A stretch of 64,000 nt of DNA from Terriglobia bacterium (GTDB lineage: Bacteria; Acidobacteriota; Terriglobia; Acidiferrales; UBA7541). The number at the start of each line of letters is the position of its first letter. Position 1 is the first letter of the stretch. Below the pieces are notes generated by a model, which ran no database searches, was not told the DNA's origin, and saw only the letters and a list, made by a program, of their open reading frames with translations. The stretch spans positions 159,385 through 223,384 of the forward strand of contig JAIQEW010000003.1 in NCBI GenBank assembly GCA_020073605.1. Direction: 5' to 3'. The translations under genes and the position numbers were made by a program. Below are positions 57,022-64,000 of the stretch, in pieces.

Positions 57022-58377
57022 CTACAGAATCGGCTCGGTCCAGTTTTCGAGCGTGTGCTTCACGTGCCCCATGAACTGATGCGCGACGGCCCCATCGACG
57101 ACGCGGTGATCGTAGGACAGCGTGAGATAGACCATCGAGCGGATGGCGATGGCGTCGTCAACAACCACCGGGCGCTTCTCGATTGTGCCCAGACCGAGAA
57201 TCGCGACGTTGGGCTGGTTGATCACCGGCAGGCCGAAAAGCCCGCCATAGACACCGGGGTTGGTGATCGAAAAAGTGCTCTCCATCACTTCCTCGGGCTT
57301 GAGCTTCTTCGCCCGGGCGCGCTCGGCAAGGTCCGTCACCGCGCGGGCGAGCCCGAAGAAATTCTTTTCCTCCGCGCTCTTGATCACCGGCACGATCAGT
57401 CCCCAATCGAGCGCCACGGCGATGCCGATATTGCACTCCTTGTGCAGCACGACGTTCGTGCCGTCCACCGAAGCATTCACGGTCGGGAAAGCGCGGAGCC
57501 CTTCGACCGCGGCGCGAACGAAGAACGGCATGAACGTGAGTTTCGTTCCGGACTCCTCTTCGAACTTGTCTTTCATTTTGGCGCGCAGCGCGACGATTCC
57601 GCTGACGTTGGCTTCCTCGATTGAATAGACGTGGGGCGAGACGCGCTTCGAGAGGACCATGTGCTCGGCGATCTTCTGCCGCATGATGGACATCGGCTGG
57701 ATTTCGTATTGGCCGAAGTACATCTTCTCTCTCGGAACAGCCGTTTCGAGAGCGCCCGAAGCGAGCGCGCCTCCTGTCGGCGGCGGAGCCGCAGGTGTCC
57801 ACGATGGCGCTGCGACGGGCGCAGCGACAGCAGTTGGCCGCGCGCCGCCCGTCTCGACGGCAGCGAGGATGTCGCGCTTGCTTACGCGCCCTCCGGCTGC
57901 CGTGCCCGGCACTTGCGCGAGATCGACGTTGTGCTCGCGGGCGATTCGCCGGACGAGCGGAGAACTGCGAATCTTTTCGCCGTTGCCAGCGGGTTTCTGT
58001 GGAGGCGGGGCCACCGCGGCGGGAGCAGCAGCAGGTTTTGCCGGCGGAGCCGGCGCAACCTTGGCCGGAGCGGGCGCAGGCTTGGGGGCCTCTGCCTTTG
58101 CAGGGGCCGGAGCGGGAGCCGGGACTGCCGCGGCCGCGCCAGCCGCGTCGATTGTGGCCACCACCGTCTGAATCGGCACGGTCTGGCCTTCGGTGACTTT
58201 GATCTCCTTCAGCACGCCTGCAGCAGGGGACGGAATCTCCGCGTCCACCTTATCGGTCGAGATCTCGAAGAGCGGCTCATCGCGCTCGATTTTGTCACCC
58301 GGCTTTTTCAGCCACTTGGTGATCGTGCCTTCAAAAATGCTTTCGCCCATCTGGGGCATGATGACGTCGACAGCCAT
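57022..58377 (-). CDS. 2-oxoacid dehydrogenase E2 (dihydrolipoamide acyltransferase)
   Basis: The 451-residue E2 has one lipoyl domain with the lipoylated Lys in EISTDKVDAEIP (about residue 43), an Ala/Pro-rich hinge, a peripheral-subunit-binding domain (IRSSPLVRRIAREHNVDLAQV), a second linker, and the catalytic domain ending SYDHRVVDGAVAHQF with the active His. It transfers the acyl group to CoA. It starts at ATG 58377 behind GGGAGG. Substrate (pyruvate, branched-chain or 2-oxoglutarate) cannot be fixed by sequence; the E1 type suggests pyruvate or branched-chain acids. Confidence 0.93.
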   Translation of the reverse strand: MAVDVIMPQMGESIFEGTITKWLKKPGDKIERDEPLFEISTDKVDAEIPSPAAGVLKEIKVTEGQTVPIQTVVATIDAAGAAAAVPAPAPAPAKAEAPKPAPAPAKVAPAPPAKPAAAPAAVAPPPQKPAGNGEKIRSSPLVRRIAREHNVDLAQVPGTAAGGRVSKRDILAAVETGGARPTAVAAPVAAPSWTPAAPPPTGGALASGALETAVPREKMYFGQYEIQPMSIMRQKIAEHMVLSKRVSPHVYSIEEANVSGIVALRAKMKDKFEEESGTKLTFMPFFVRAAVEGLRAFPTVNASVDGTNVVLHKECNIGIAVALDWGLIVPVIKSAEEKNFFGLARAVTDLAERARAKKLKPEEVMESTFSITNPGVYGGLFGLPVINQPNVAILGLGTIEKRPVVVDDAIAIRSMVYLTLSYDHRVVDGAVAHQFMGHVKHTLENWTEPIL

Positions 58378-58419
58378 TGCTATTTCCTCCCGCCTGCGCT
58401 ACTGAGACCCTGCTCGTTT

Positions 58420-58496
58420 GTGTGTCGATTGGGTCGTACACCGGTGCTTTGTTTTGAGTAACTTAGGCCGGTTCTTGTTCGGCATGGTGTGTCGAT
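58420..58496 (+). repeat. 77-bp dispersed element, copy 2
   Basis: This is the gap-free partner of 14477-14553, placed in the 266-bp gap between the 83-residue gene and E2. Here GTGTGTCGATT appears at both ends, at 58420 and 58489, giving 11-bp direct repeats, and ACCGG/CCGGT can pair internally. Confidence 0.5.
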
Positions 58497-58643
58497 TAGG
58501 AGTTGCCCGTGGGGGTGCTGCCTGGACGGGCAAGTTTGGGAAGCGCCGCTCGACAGCTCCCCGACTTTGACGGCAACTATCATCATCTCGATCTTAGAAT
58601 ACGAAACCCGAAAAGCAAGCGGGAAAGCCCGTGGTCTTCCGGT

Positions 58644-58895
58644 TCAAGCAGGGCGCAAACACTCTTCGTGCCACACGCCCGGAATCCCTTCGAGCGTATA
58701 GATCTCATCTCCGCCGTGGAAGAAATCGACCGATTTCACCTTGGCGACGCGATCGGCGTACTCGAGCTGCTCGGGTTCGAGCTCATTGTGGTACTGCCCC
58801 TCTTCGAGAAAGCGTTCGAGGAAGGCGCGGTCGGCGACGCGAACTTCGGCGCCGACTTCGAATTCGGCGTTGTTCAGGCCTTTCGTTTTTCCCAT
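58644..58895 (-). CDS. 83-residue conserved-looking protein in the dehydrogenase operon
   Basis: The small protein starts at ATG 58895 behind GAGGG, 26 bases after E1 beta. It is acidic (FLERFLEEGQYHNELEPEQL) and ends with VKSVDFFHGGDEIYTLEGIP and GVWHEECLRPA, which read like strands of an SH3/KOW-like barrel with Trp-His-Glu-Glu-Cys. No known function is recognised. Its place between E1 beta and E2 suggests an accessory or assembly role, which is inference. Confidence 0.7.
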   Translation of the reverse strand: MGKTKGLNNAEFEVGAEVRVADRAFLERFLEEGQYHNELEPEQLEYADRVAKVKSVDFFHGGDEIYTLEGIPGVWHEECLRPA

Positions 58896-58921
58896 GAGCC
58901 CTCGGTTTGATTTCTTCCAGG

Positions 58922-59896
58922 CTAGTATTTCGCTAGTTCGCGTGCGGCGGCAACAACTTTTTCGGCGTTGGGCAGAAAATGTTCCTCAAGCGGGGGGGAG
59001 TACGGAACCGGAGTATCGAGCGCCGTGACGCGCGCGATCGGCCCGTCGAGATGCTCGAACGCTCCCTCGCACACGATCGCGGCGATCTCCCCGGCGATGC
59101 CGCCCGTGCGCGTGTCCTCGTGGACGATGAGCAGCTTATTCGTTTTCTTTACCGAGCCGAGGATCGTTTCGCGGTCGAGCGGCAGAAGCGTCCGCAGGTC
59201 GATCACTTCGGCCTGGATGCCTTCTTTCGCGAGCACCGCGGCGGCTTCCAGCGCCACATGTGCCATCGCCGCGTAGCTGAGGATCGTCAAGTCTCGCCCC
59301 TCGCGGCGGACAATGGCTTTGCCGATCGGCACGGTGTAATCGCCCGCGGGAATCTCTTCCTTGATCCGCCGGTAGAGGAACTTGTGCTCGAAGAAGAGGA
59401 CCGGATTATTGTCGCGAATCGCCGATTTCAGCAGGCCTTTTGCGTCGTACGCCGTCGAGGGGTACACGACCTTCAGCCCCGGCGTATGCACGAAATACAT
59501 TTCCGGATTGGCCGAATGGAACGGCCCGCCATGAACTCCTCCGCCGGAAGGCCCGCGCAGAACCATCGGCACGGGCGCGCCCCAGCGGTAGTGTGATTTC
59601 GCGGCGAAATTCGTCACCTGATTGAAGCAGCAGGCAATGAAATCGATGAACTGCATTTCCGCCACCGGGCGCAATCCCAGATAGCTCATGCCGCAGGCCG
59701 CACCGACGATCGCCGTCTCACTGATGGGCGTGTCGATCACGCGTTCACGGCCGAATTTCGCGAGCAGCCCTTCGGTGGCCTTGAACGCACCGCCGTAGAC
59801 GCCGATATCTTCGCCCAAGGCCACTACGGCCGGGTCGCGCTCCATTTCCTCGAAGAGCGCTTCGCGGATGGCTTCGAGCATGGTGATCTCGGGCAT
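58922..59896 (-). CDS. 2-oxoacid dehydrogenase E1 beta subunit
   Basis: The 324-residue protein has family motifs VVALGEDIGVYGGAF, GPSGGGVHGGPFHS and VIDLRTLLPLDRETI. It forms the thiamine-diphosphate enzyme with E1 alpha, two bases upstream. It resembles pyruvate dehydrogenase and branched-chain E1 beta. Start ATG 59896 fits the family N-terminus MPEITMLEAIREALFEEM. Confidence 0.95.
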   Translation of the reverse strand: MPEITMLEAIREALFEEMERDPAVVALGEDIGVYGGAFKATEGLLAKFGRERVIDTPISETAIVGAACGMSYLGLRPVAEMQFIDFIACCFNQVTNFAAKSHYRWGAPVPMVLRGPSGGGVHGGPFHSANPEMYFVHTPGLKVVYPSTAYDAKGLLKSAIRDNNPVLFFEHKFLYRRIKEEIPAGDYTVPIGKAIVRREGRDLTILSYAAMAHVALEAAAVLAKEGIQAEVIDLRTLLPLDRETILGSVKKTNKLLIVHEDTRTGGIAGEIAAIVCEGAFEHLDGPIARVTALDTPVPYSPPLEEHFLPNAEKVVAAARELAKY

Positions 59897-59898
59897 CG

Positions 59899-61188
59899 TC
59901 AGCGCCTCCGCCGCTTGTGCGGCTTGTGCCGCACGGGTTTCTCGACAAGCTTTTCTCGCCGCTCCAGCTCGACCGATCTGTCCTTCGGCCCGCGCCCGAA
60001 CGGGACGCGGAGCGGCTGCTGCTTTTCAACCTCAACTTCGGCGGGCTCAGTCCGAGCCGGCTGAACACTGCTGACGCCAGCCACAACTGACGCTGCGCGC
60101 GCGGCCGGGCGGGCGAATGCTCCAAAGTCCGTAACTTTCCAGACCGCTTCCACACTCGATGCCGGGGGCATTACTTCGCTTTTCGGGCGGCGCCAATCGG
60201 CCGCAATCGTGTGGCAGCCCTCGCAATAGACTCCCTGCTCGGCGGTTTCGGGCGCGGGCATCGGGGATTCTTCGGCGAACTTCTGGTCCTCGTCCAGTTC
60301 GCGCTCGATGCGCACGTCGATCTCGGATTTCTTCTTCGGATCCCACAGCGCGTGTTTCGTGAGATACGCTTCGTAGCGCGCGATCGGGTCCTGCGTCTTC
60401 CAGTATTCGAACATCTCTTTCGGCACGTATTCGGCCGGGTCGTGCTGCGCATGGCCCTTCATGCGCATCGTCTTCACTTCGATCAAGACGGGCCCGCGCC
60501 CCGCGCGGCATTCGTCGACAGCGGCCTTCGAGGCCTCGTACACGGCGACCACGTCGTTGCCGTCCACGATCCTGCTCGTGATTCCGTAGGCCGCGGCGCG
60601 GTCGGCGAGATTTCTGATCGGCACTTGGAGCGAGACCGGCGTGGAATAAGCCCACTGATTGTTTTCGATCACCAGGACAAACGGCGCCTTCTGCGTGGCC
60701 GCCAGATTCAGGCCTTCGTGAAACGCTCCAGTGGAGCTTCCGCCGTCGCCGATCCACGTCATCGCGACGATATTCTGGCCGAGGTAGCGGCCCGCCATGG
60801 CCACGCCCGCCATCACCGGAATGAGATCGCCGAGCATCGAGATGGGAGAGACGACATGGCGGACTTTCAAATCGCCGAAATGGCTCGTGCCGTCTTTTCC
60901 GTGAGTGGGCGAAGTGTACTTCGCCATGTGCTGCGTGAAGATGTCGCGGGGCTTGAATCCCTTGACGAGCAGCGTGCCGATATTGCGGATCATCGGGGCG
61001 AGCCAGTCGCGCTTCTCGAGAGCGTAGGACGTGCCGATCGAAACCGCTTCCTGTCCGAGGCTCGAATAGACTCCGCCGACGATTTTGTTCTGCCGGAAGA
61101 GCTTTACAAGGCGGTCTTCGAGCTGGCGATTGAGCTGCATGAAGTAGTACAGCTCAAGGTGTTGTTCGCGGGTCAGCTTCGTGTTCAT
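59899..61188 (-). CDS. 2-oxoacid dehydrogenase E1 alpha subunit with long basic tail
   Basis: The 428-residue protein binds thiamine diphosphate through IGDGGSSTGAFHEGLNLAAT and ENNQWAYSTP (residues about 146-184). The core ends near residue 318. A further 110 residues follow that are not part of the fold: YCEGCH at about 320-325, a Pro/Ala/Val-rich stretch and a very basic end (RHKPHKRRRR). E1 alpha subunits usually stop at 330-410 residues. ATG 61188 with GGAAGGA upstream is the start; a GTG four codons earlier overlaps that signal. Confidence 0.92.
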   Translation of the reverse strand: MNTKLTREQHLELYYFMQLNRQLEDRLVKLFRQNKIVGGVYSSLGQEAVSIGTSYALEKRDWLAPMIRNIGTLLVKGFKPRDIFTQHMAKYTSPTHGKDGTSHFGDLKVRHVVSPISMLGDLIPVMAGVAMAGRYLGQNIVAMTWIGDGGSSTGAFHEGLNLAATQKAPFVLVIENNQWAYSTPVSLQVPIRNLADRAAAYGITSRIVDGNDVVAVYEASKAAVDECRAGRGPVLIEVKTMRMKGHAQHDPAEYVPKEMFEYWKTQDPIARYEAYLTKHALWDPKKKSEIDVRIERELDEDQKFAEESPMPAPETAEQGVYCEGCHTIAADWRRPKSEVMPPASSVEAVWKVTDFGAFARPAARAASVVAGVSSVQPARTEPAEVEVEKQQPLRVPFGRGPKDRSVELERREKLVEKPVRHKPHKRRRR

Positions 61189-61247
61189 GCGTCCTTCCAC
61201 TGCCGATTTGCTAGATCGCCTGCCGGATGCAAAGTAGTTGCTGCCGC

Positions 61248-61272
61248 AGGGGCGGGTCTGAGACCCGCCCCT
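61248..61272 (-). repeat. Perfect palindrome at the lipB stop
   Basis: AGGGGCGGGTCT and its inverse AGACCCGCCCCT form a 12-bp stem around one base. The lipB TAG (61273-61271) lies at its edge. No T run follows. It may be a mobile palindromic repeat that landed at the gene end, or an attenuator ahead of E1 alpha. Confidence 0.6.
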
Positions 61273-62023
61273 ACAATCGAACCGTCGCCGTCAACTCGCC
61301 GGGGACACTAACTTGCGGCAAGTCCAGAACTTTCTCCAGTCCTTCGCGCGTGACCTGCTGCACGCGGCGCTCGAAAACTTCCGCGAAGTGCACGATTAGG
61401 TGCCGTTGCGCTTCCCCGCTTGAGACGCTGCGGCCGAGCGCGCGTTCGAGAGACGTCACGCGCTTTCCGGCGATGCCGCAGGGAACGATCAGATCGAAAT
61501 AGCGCAAGTCGGTGGAGACATTGTAGGCGAAGCCGTGGGACGTCACCCAGCGGCTCAGATGCACGCCGAGCGCGCCAAGTTTCTCTTCGCCCGCCGGAGT
61601 ATCGATCCACGCGCCGTGCTGGCCAGCGACGCGCTTCGCCGCGATTCCGAAATCCGACGTGGCGCGAAGCATCACTTCCTCAAGCTGCTCGACGTACCAA
61701 CCGACGTCCCGGCGGTGCTCTGTCAAATTCAGAATCGGATAGCCGACGATCTGCCCCGGGCCGTGATAGGTGATGTCGCCGCCGCGGTCCGTTGAATGCA
61801 GCTCGACGTTCATCTGCGAGAGAACATGCTCCCCGGCGAGAAGATTGTGGCGCGTTCCATTGCGGCCAAGCGTGATGACGTGCGGATGCTCGCAAAGAAG
61901 CAGTACGTCGGGAATCGCGCCAGCCTTGCGGGCCTGGACGAGCCGCCGCTGCAAATCGCATGCGGGTCCGTAGGATATTGACCCCGCATCCACTGCCCAG
62001 CAGATTCTCGTGCCTTGCGTCAA
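61271..62023 (-). CDS. lipB: Lipoyl(octanoyl) transferase LipB
   Basis: LipB moves octanoate from ACP to lipoyl domains such as that of the E2 encoded nearby. The 250-residue protein has LLCEHPHVITLGRNG, the core GGDITYHGPGQIVGYPILNL (His and Lys region) and IAAKRVAGQHGAWID. The frame's TTG at 62023 follows AGAGGT; a GTG 10 codons later is the alternative. Gene order lpdA-lipB-E1-E2 makes sense for lipoylation. LipA is not in the window. Confidence 0.93.
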   Translation of the reverse strand: MTQGTRICWAVDAGSISYGPACDLQRRLVQARKAGAIPDVLLLCEHPHVITLGRNGTRHNLLAGEHVLSQMNVELHSTDRGGDITYHGPGQIVGYPILNLTEHRRDVGWYVEQLEEVMLRATSDFGIAAKRVAGQHGAWIDTPAGEEKLGALGVHLSRWVTSHGFAYNVSTDLRYFDLIVPCGIAGKRVTSLERALGRSVSSGEAQRHLIVHFAEVFERRVQQVTREGLEKVLDLPQVSVPGELTATVRL

Positions 62024-62050
62024 CGTGACCTCTTACAGAACGCCAAACTA

Positions 62051-62165
62051 CAAGCTGCGATAGATTCAGCGCAAAGGATGGTGCTGTCGCACCGCCGATT
62101 TATGTCGGAGCTTCCCGACCAACGGCGTCGGGACGCAAACGGCGCGAAAGCTCCGACCCCCTAAG
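62051..62165 (+). repeat. Dispersed hairpin module, copy C (nested)
   Basis: The arm CAAGCTGCGA...TTCAGCGCAAAGG is followed by the outer 10-bp stem GTCGGAGCTT (62104-62113) / AAGCTCCGAC (62148-62157) and tail CCCCTAAG. The loop is expanded by a nested 7-bp hairpin TCCCGAC/GTCGGGA (62113-62133, 7-base loop). It lies between lpdA and lipB. Confidence 0.7.
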
Positions 62166-62185
62166 AACCATTCCCGAGATGAGTC

Positions 62186-63583
62186 CTAAAAGTTGATCGT
62201 GAGGCCGCGAACGGCATTGAATGCGTCGCCCATGGCTTCCCACACGGTCGGGTGGGCGTGGATCGTGGCCGCCATGTCGTCGAGCGTGGCTTCGAGCCCG
62301 AGCGCGGCCACGGGCTCGGCAATGATTTCCGTGGCGAGCGGCCCGATGGCGTGGACGCCAAGTATTTCGCCGTACTTTGCTTCCGCCACAACCTTGATGA
62401 AGCCTTCATGGTGGCCGAGGATCGTGGCCTTGCTGTTGCCGAGGAACGGAAATTTGCCGGTCTTCACCTCGAAGCCAGCTTCGCGCGCCTGTTTTTCGGT
62501 CAGACCGATGGAGCCGATCTGCGGCTCGCAATAGGTGGCATTGGGGCAGCGCTTTCGATCAAACGGCTGCACTTCCTTCCCCGCCATGCGGCCTACCGCG
62601 ATGATTCCTTCCATCGAAGCAGCGTGCGCGAGCTGAGGAAGCCCGGCGACGATGTCGCCGATGGCATATAGACGCGGCTCGGCGGTTTCCAGGTACGCGT
62701 TGGCATGCACGTAGCCGCGCTCGACCTTCGCCTTGGTTTTCTCGATGCCGATGTTTTCGGTGAGCGGGCGGCGGCCAACGGCGATGAGAACCTTCTCCGC
62801 GGCGATGGATTGCGGCTTGCCGTCCTTGTCCTTGAACGCGACCGTCGCGCCTGCCGCATCTTTTTTCACTGACTCGACTTTGGCCTGCGTCTCGATGCGG
62901 ATGCCTTTTTTCTTGAATGCTTTTTCGAGTTCGGGCGAAATCTCTTCGTCCTCGAGCGGCACGATTCGGGGAAGGGCCTCGAGGATCGTGACTTCCGTGC
63001 CGAACGTGCGGAAGACCGAGGCAAATTCCACGCCAACGGCGCCCGCGCCTACCACCACGAGGGATTTCGGAATCGCCTGCAACTCGAGAATTTCGCGATT
63101 CGTCAGGATGGCCTTGCCGTCGATCTCGACTCCCGGCAGCGACCGCGCTTCCGATCCGGTGGCAAGCATCGTGTACGTGGTTTCGATTTCGGTCGTTTTG
63201 CCGTCCTTTTCGACCGAAACGCGTCCCGGACCGGCGATCCGTCCCCAGCCGGTGATCGATTCGACTTTATTCTTTTTGAAGAGCGCTGCGATTCCGCCCG
63301 CGTGTTTTTTGACGATCTTGTCCTTGCGCGCGAGCATCGCGGGCCAGTTGACCTTCACGTCCTTCACTTCGAAGCCGAATTCCTCGGCGCGCTTGAAATT
63401 GTCGTAGATGTCCGCGTGGTGCAGGAAAACCTTGGTGGGAATGCAGCCGACGTGCAGGCAAGTGCCGCCGAGGAATGGGTCTTTCTCGATGACGGCGGTC
63501 TTCAGTCCCCACTGGCCGGCGCGGATTGCGGCGACGTACCCGCCCGGGCCACTTCCGATGATCACGAGATCATATTTGGCCAA
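62186..63583 (-). CDS. lpdA: Dihydrolipoamide dehydrogenase (E3)
   Basis: E3 reoxidises lipoyl groups of 2-oxoacid dehydrogenases with NAD. The 465-residue protein has the FAD motif DLVIIGSGPGGYVAAIRA, the redox disulfide GGTCLHVGCIPTKVFLHHA, the NAD motif VVVGAGAVGVEFASVF and the C-terminal His-Glu region HAHPTVWEAM. The start is TTG 63583 with GGGAG upstream; no ATG is available. It heads the dehydrogenase cluster, separated from lipB by repeat copy C. Confidence 0.95.
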   Translation of the reverse strand: MAKYDLVIIGSGPGGYVAAIRAGQWGLKTAVIEKDPFLGGTCLHVGCIPTKVFLHHADIYDNFKRAEEFGFEVKDVKVNWPAMLARKDKIVKKHAGGIAALFKKNKVESITGWGRIAGPGRVSVEKDGKTTEIETTYTMLATGSEARSLPGVEIDGKAILTNREILELQAIPKSLVVVGAGAVGVEFASVFRTFGTEVTILEALPRIVPLEDEEISPELEKAFKKKGIRIETQAKVESVKKDAAGATVAFKDKDGKPQSIAAEKVLIAVGRRPLTENIGIEKTKAKVERGYVHANAYLETAEPRLYAIGDIVAGLPQLAHAASMEGIIAVGRMAGKEVQPFDRKRCPNATYCEPQIGSIGLTEKQAREAGFEVKTGKFPFLGNSKATILGHHEGFIKVVAEAKYGEILGVHAIGPLATEIIAEPVAALGLEATLDDMAATIHAHPTVWEAMGDAFNAVRGLTINF

Positions 63584-63830
63584 GCCAGTTCTCCCTCGTG
63601 GTTCTCATGCGCGCCCAGCCGGTGCCTGCATGGAAGGGTGGTTGTGACGGCGCCTCTTCCGGGCGCGCAGTGCAGAGTCCGAATTCTAGCAGCCGCAGTC
63701 CGCCCCCGCAACCGGAGCGGGCCGGGCGTCGCAACACTTAGAAAGAGCTTTCTGTGCATAGCGGCCCGGCGTATTTTTGAGGGGCTGCGAGCCCAGTGCG
63801 ACATCGGCAAGCGAGGAGTTTGGGACTCTT

Positions 63831-64000
63831 ATGGGTCTAGATCCACCGCGCACCGGATTCCGTTCGCCTGCCCGGGACGAGGGAGCCGCGATTTCGTTCC
63901 AGAGCCGGATGCATCGGGTGTTTCTCGGGCCCAACGGCATCCGCGCAGGTTGGCGAATTCTCTACGCAATCTGCATGTGGGTTTTCTTCTCGAGTCTTCT
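63831..64000 (+). CDS. Probable CPBP-type membrane protease, N-terminal part (3' truncated by window)
   Basis: The frame from ATG 63831 runs past the window end. After about 25 polar residues it reads VFLGPNGIRAGWRILYAICM followed by a hydrophobic run. The GxRAGWR motif directly before a first membrane helix is common in CPBP (CAAX/Abi) intramembrane proteases. GAGGAG lies 12-17 bases upstream. The catalytic motifs lie beyond the window, so the family call is tentative. Confidence 0.55.
   Translation, partial: MGLDPPRTGFRSPARDEGAAISFQSRMHRVFLGPNGIRAGWRILYAICMWVFFSSL

Noticed and set aside
60215..60240. c-haem site in E1 alpha (CEGCH)
   Set aside because: The protein has no signal peptide and its partners are cytoplasmic, so haem attachment is not expected.

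Overview
The window is high-GC bacterial chromosome with dense genes on both strands, mostly ordinary Shine-Dalgarno starts (several on TTG or GTG) and frequent ATGA overlaps. Large Ig-like and beta-propeller lipoproteins, many multihaem cytochromes, a carboxypeptidase-regulatory-like beta-barrel and hairpin-type intergenic repeats fit a soil member of the Acidobacteriota (Terriglobia-like). That placement is inference from gene style; there is no rRNA in the window.

Layout. 0-14 kb: nucleotide-sugar genes (end of UDP-glucose dehydrogenase, convergent UDP-glucuronate decarboxylase), an Ig-like surface protein, fabH, queG, a mono-haem cytochrome c, a beta-propeller lipoprotein, a lipase-maturation-factor-like membrane protein, RNase R and a beta-hydroxyacid dehydrogenase. 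14-22.6 kb: a repeat-rich spacer, a 1243-residue protein resembling a 5'-nucleotidase with eroded active-site motifs, a diaminopentanoate-dehydrogenase-like protein, a small L13e-like protein, thiI and an RRM protein. 22.8-31.3 kb: a complete arginine operon argR-C-B-D-F-G-H-J on the minus strand, mostly translationally coupled, with tandem ARG-box-like operators at its promoter. 31.4-32 kb: a small membrane protein gene, a tRNA remnant, a GIY-YIG gene and tRNA-Val. 32-49.3 kb: a block rich in haem and Fe-S proteins. 49.3-54.4 kb: a CHASE2 adenylate/guanylate cyclase, a FecR protein and a two-component system. 54.5-63.6 kb: a fatty-acid desaturase, tRNA-Glu, and a 2-oxoacid dehydrogenase region (lpdA, lipB, E1 alpha, E1 beta, an 83-residue protein, E2, a DadA-like oxidoreductase). 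The window ends in a probable CPBP-type membrane protease.

The most striking region is 32-49 kb. One part is a beta-barrel outer-membrane protein followed by a ten-haem cytochrome with a propeller domain. The other is a four-gene operon (43.1-49.3 kb) encoding a NuoE-NuoF fusion, a NuoG/HybA-like Fe-S protein with two internal cyclic-nucleotide-binding domains, a five-helix membrane protein with two His-x13-His pairs (the di-haem cytochrome b pattern), and a membrane-anchored decahaem cytochrome c. A class III nucleotide cyclase lies convergently 30 bp beyond. I infer an NADH-to-multihaem-cytochrome electron conduit whose Fe-S hub could be gated by cAMP or cGMP. This is the best candidate here for an undescribed system.
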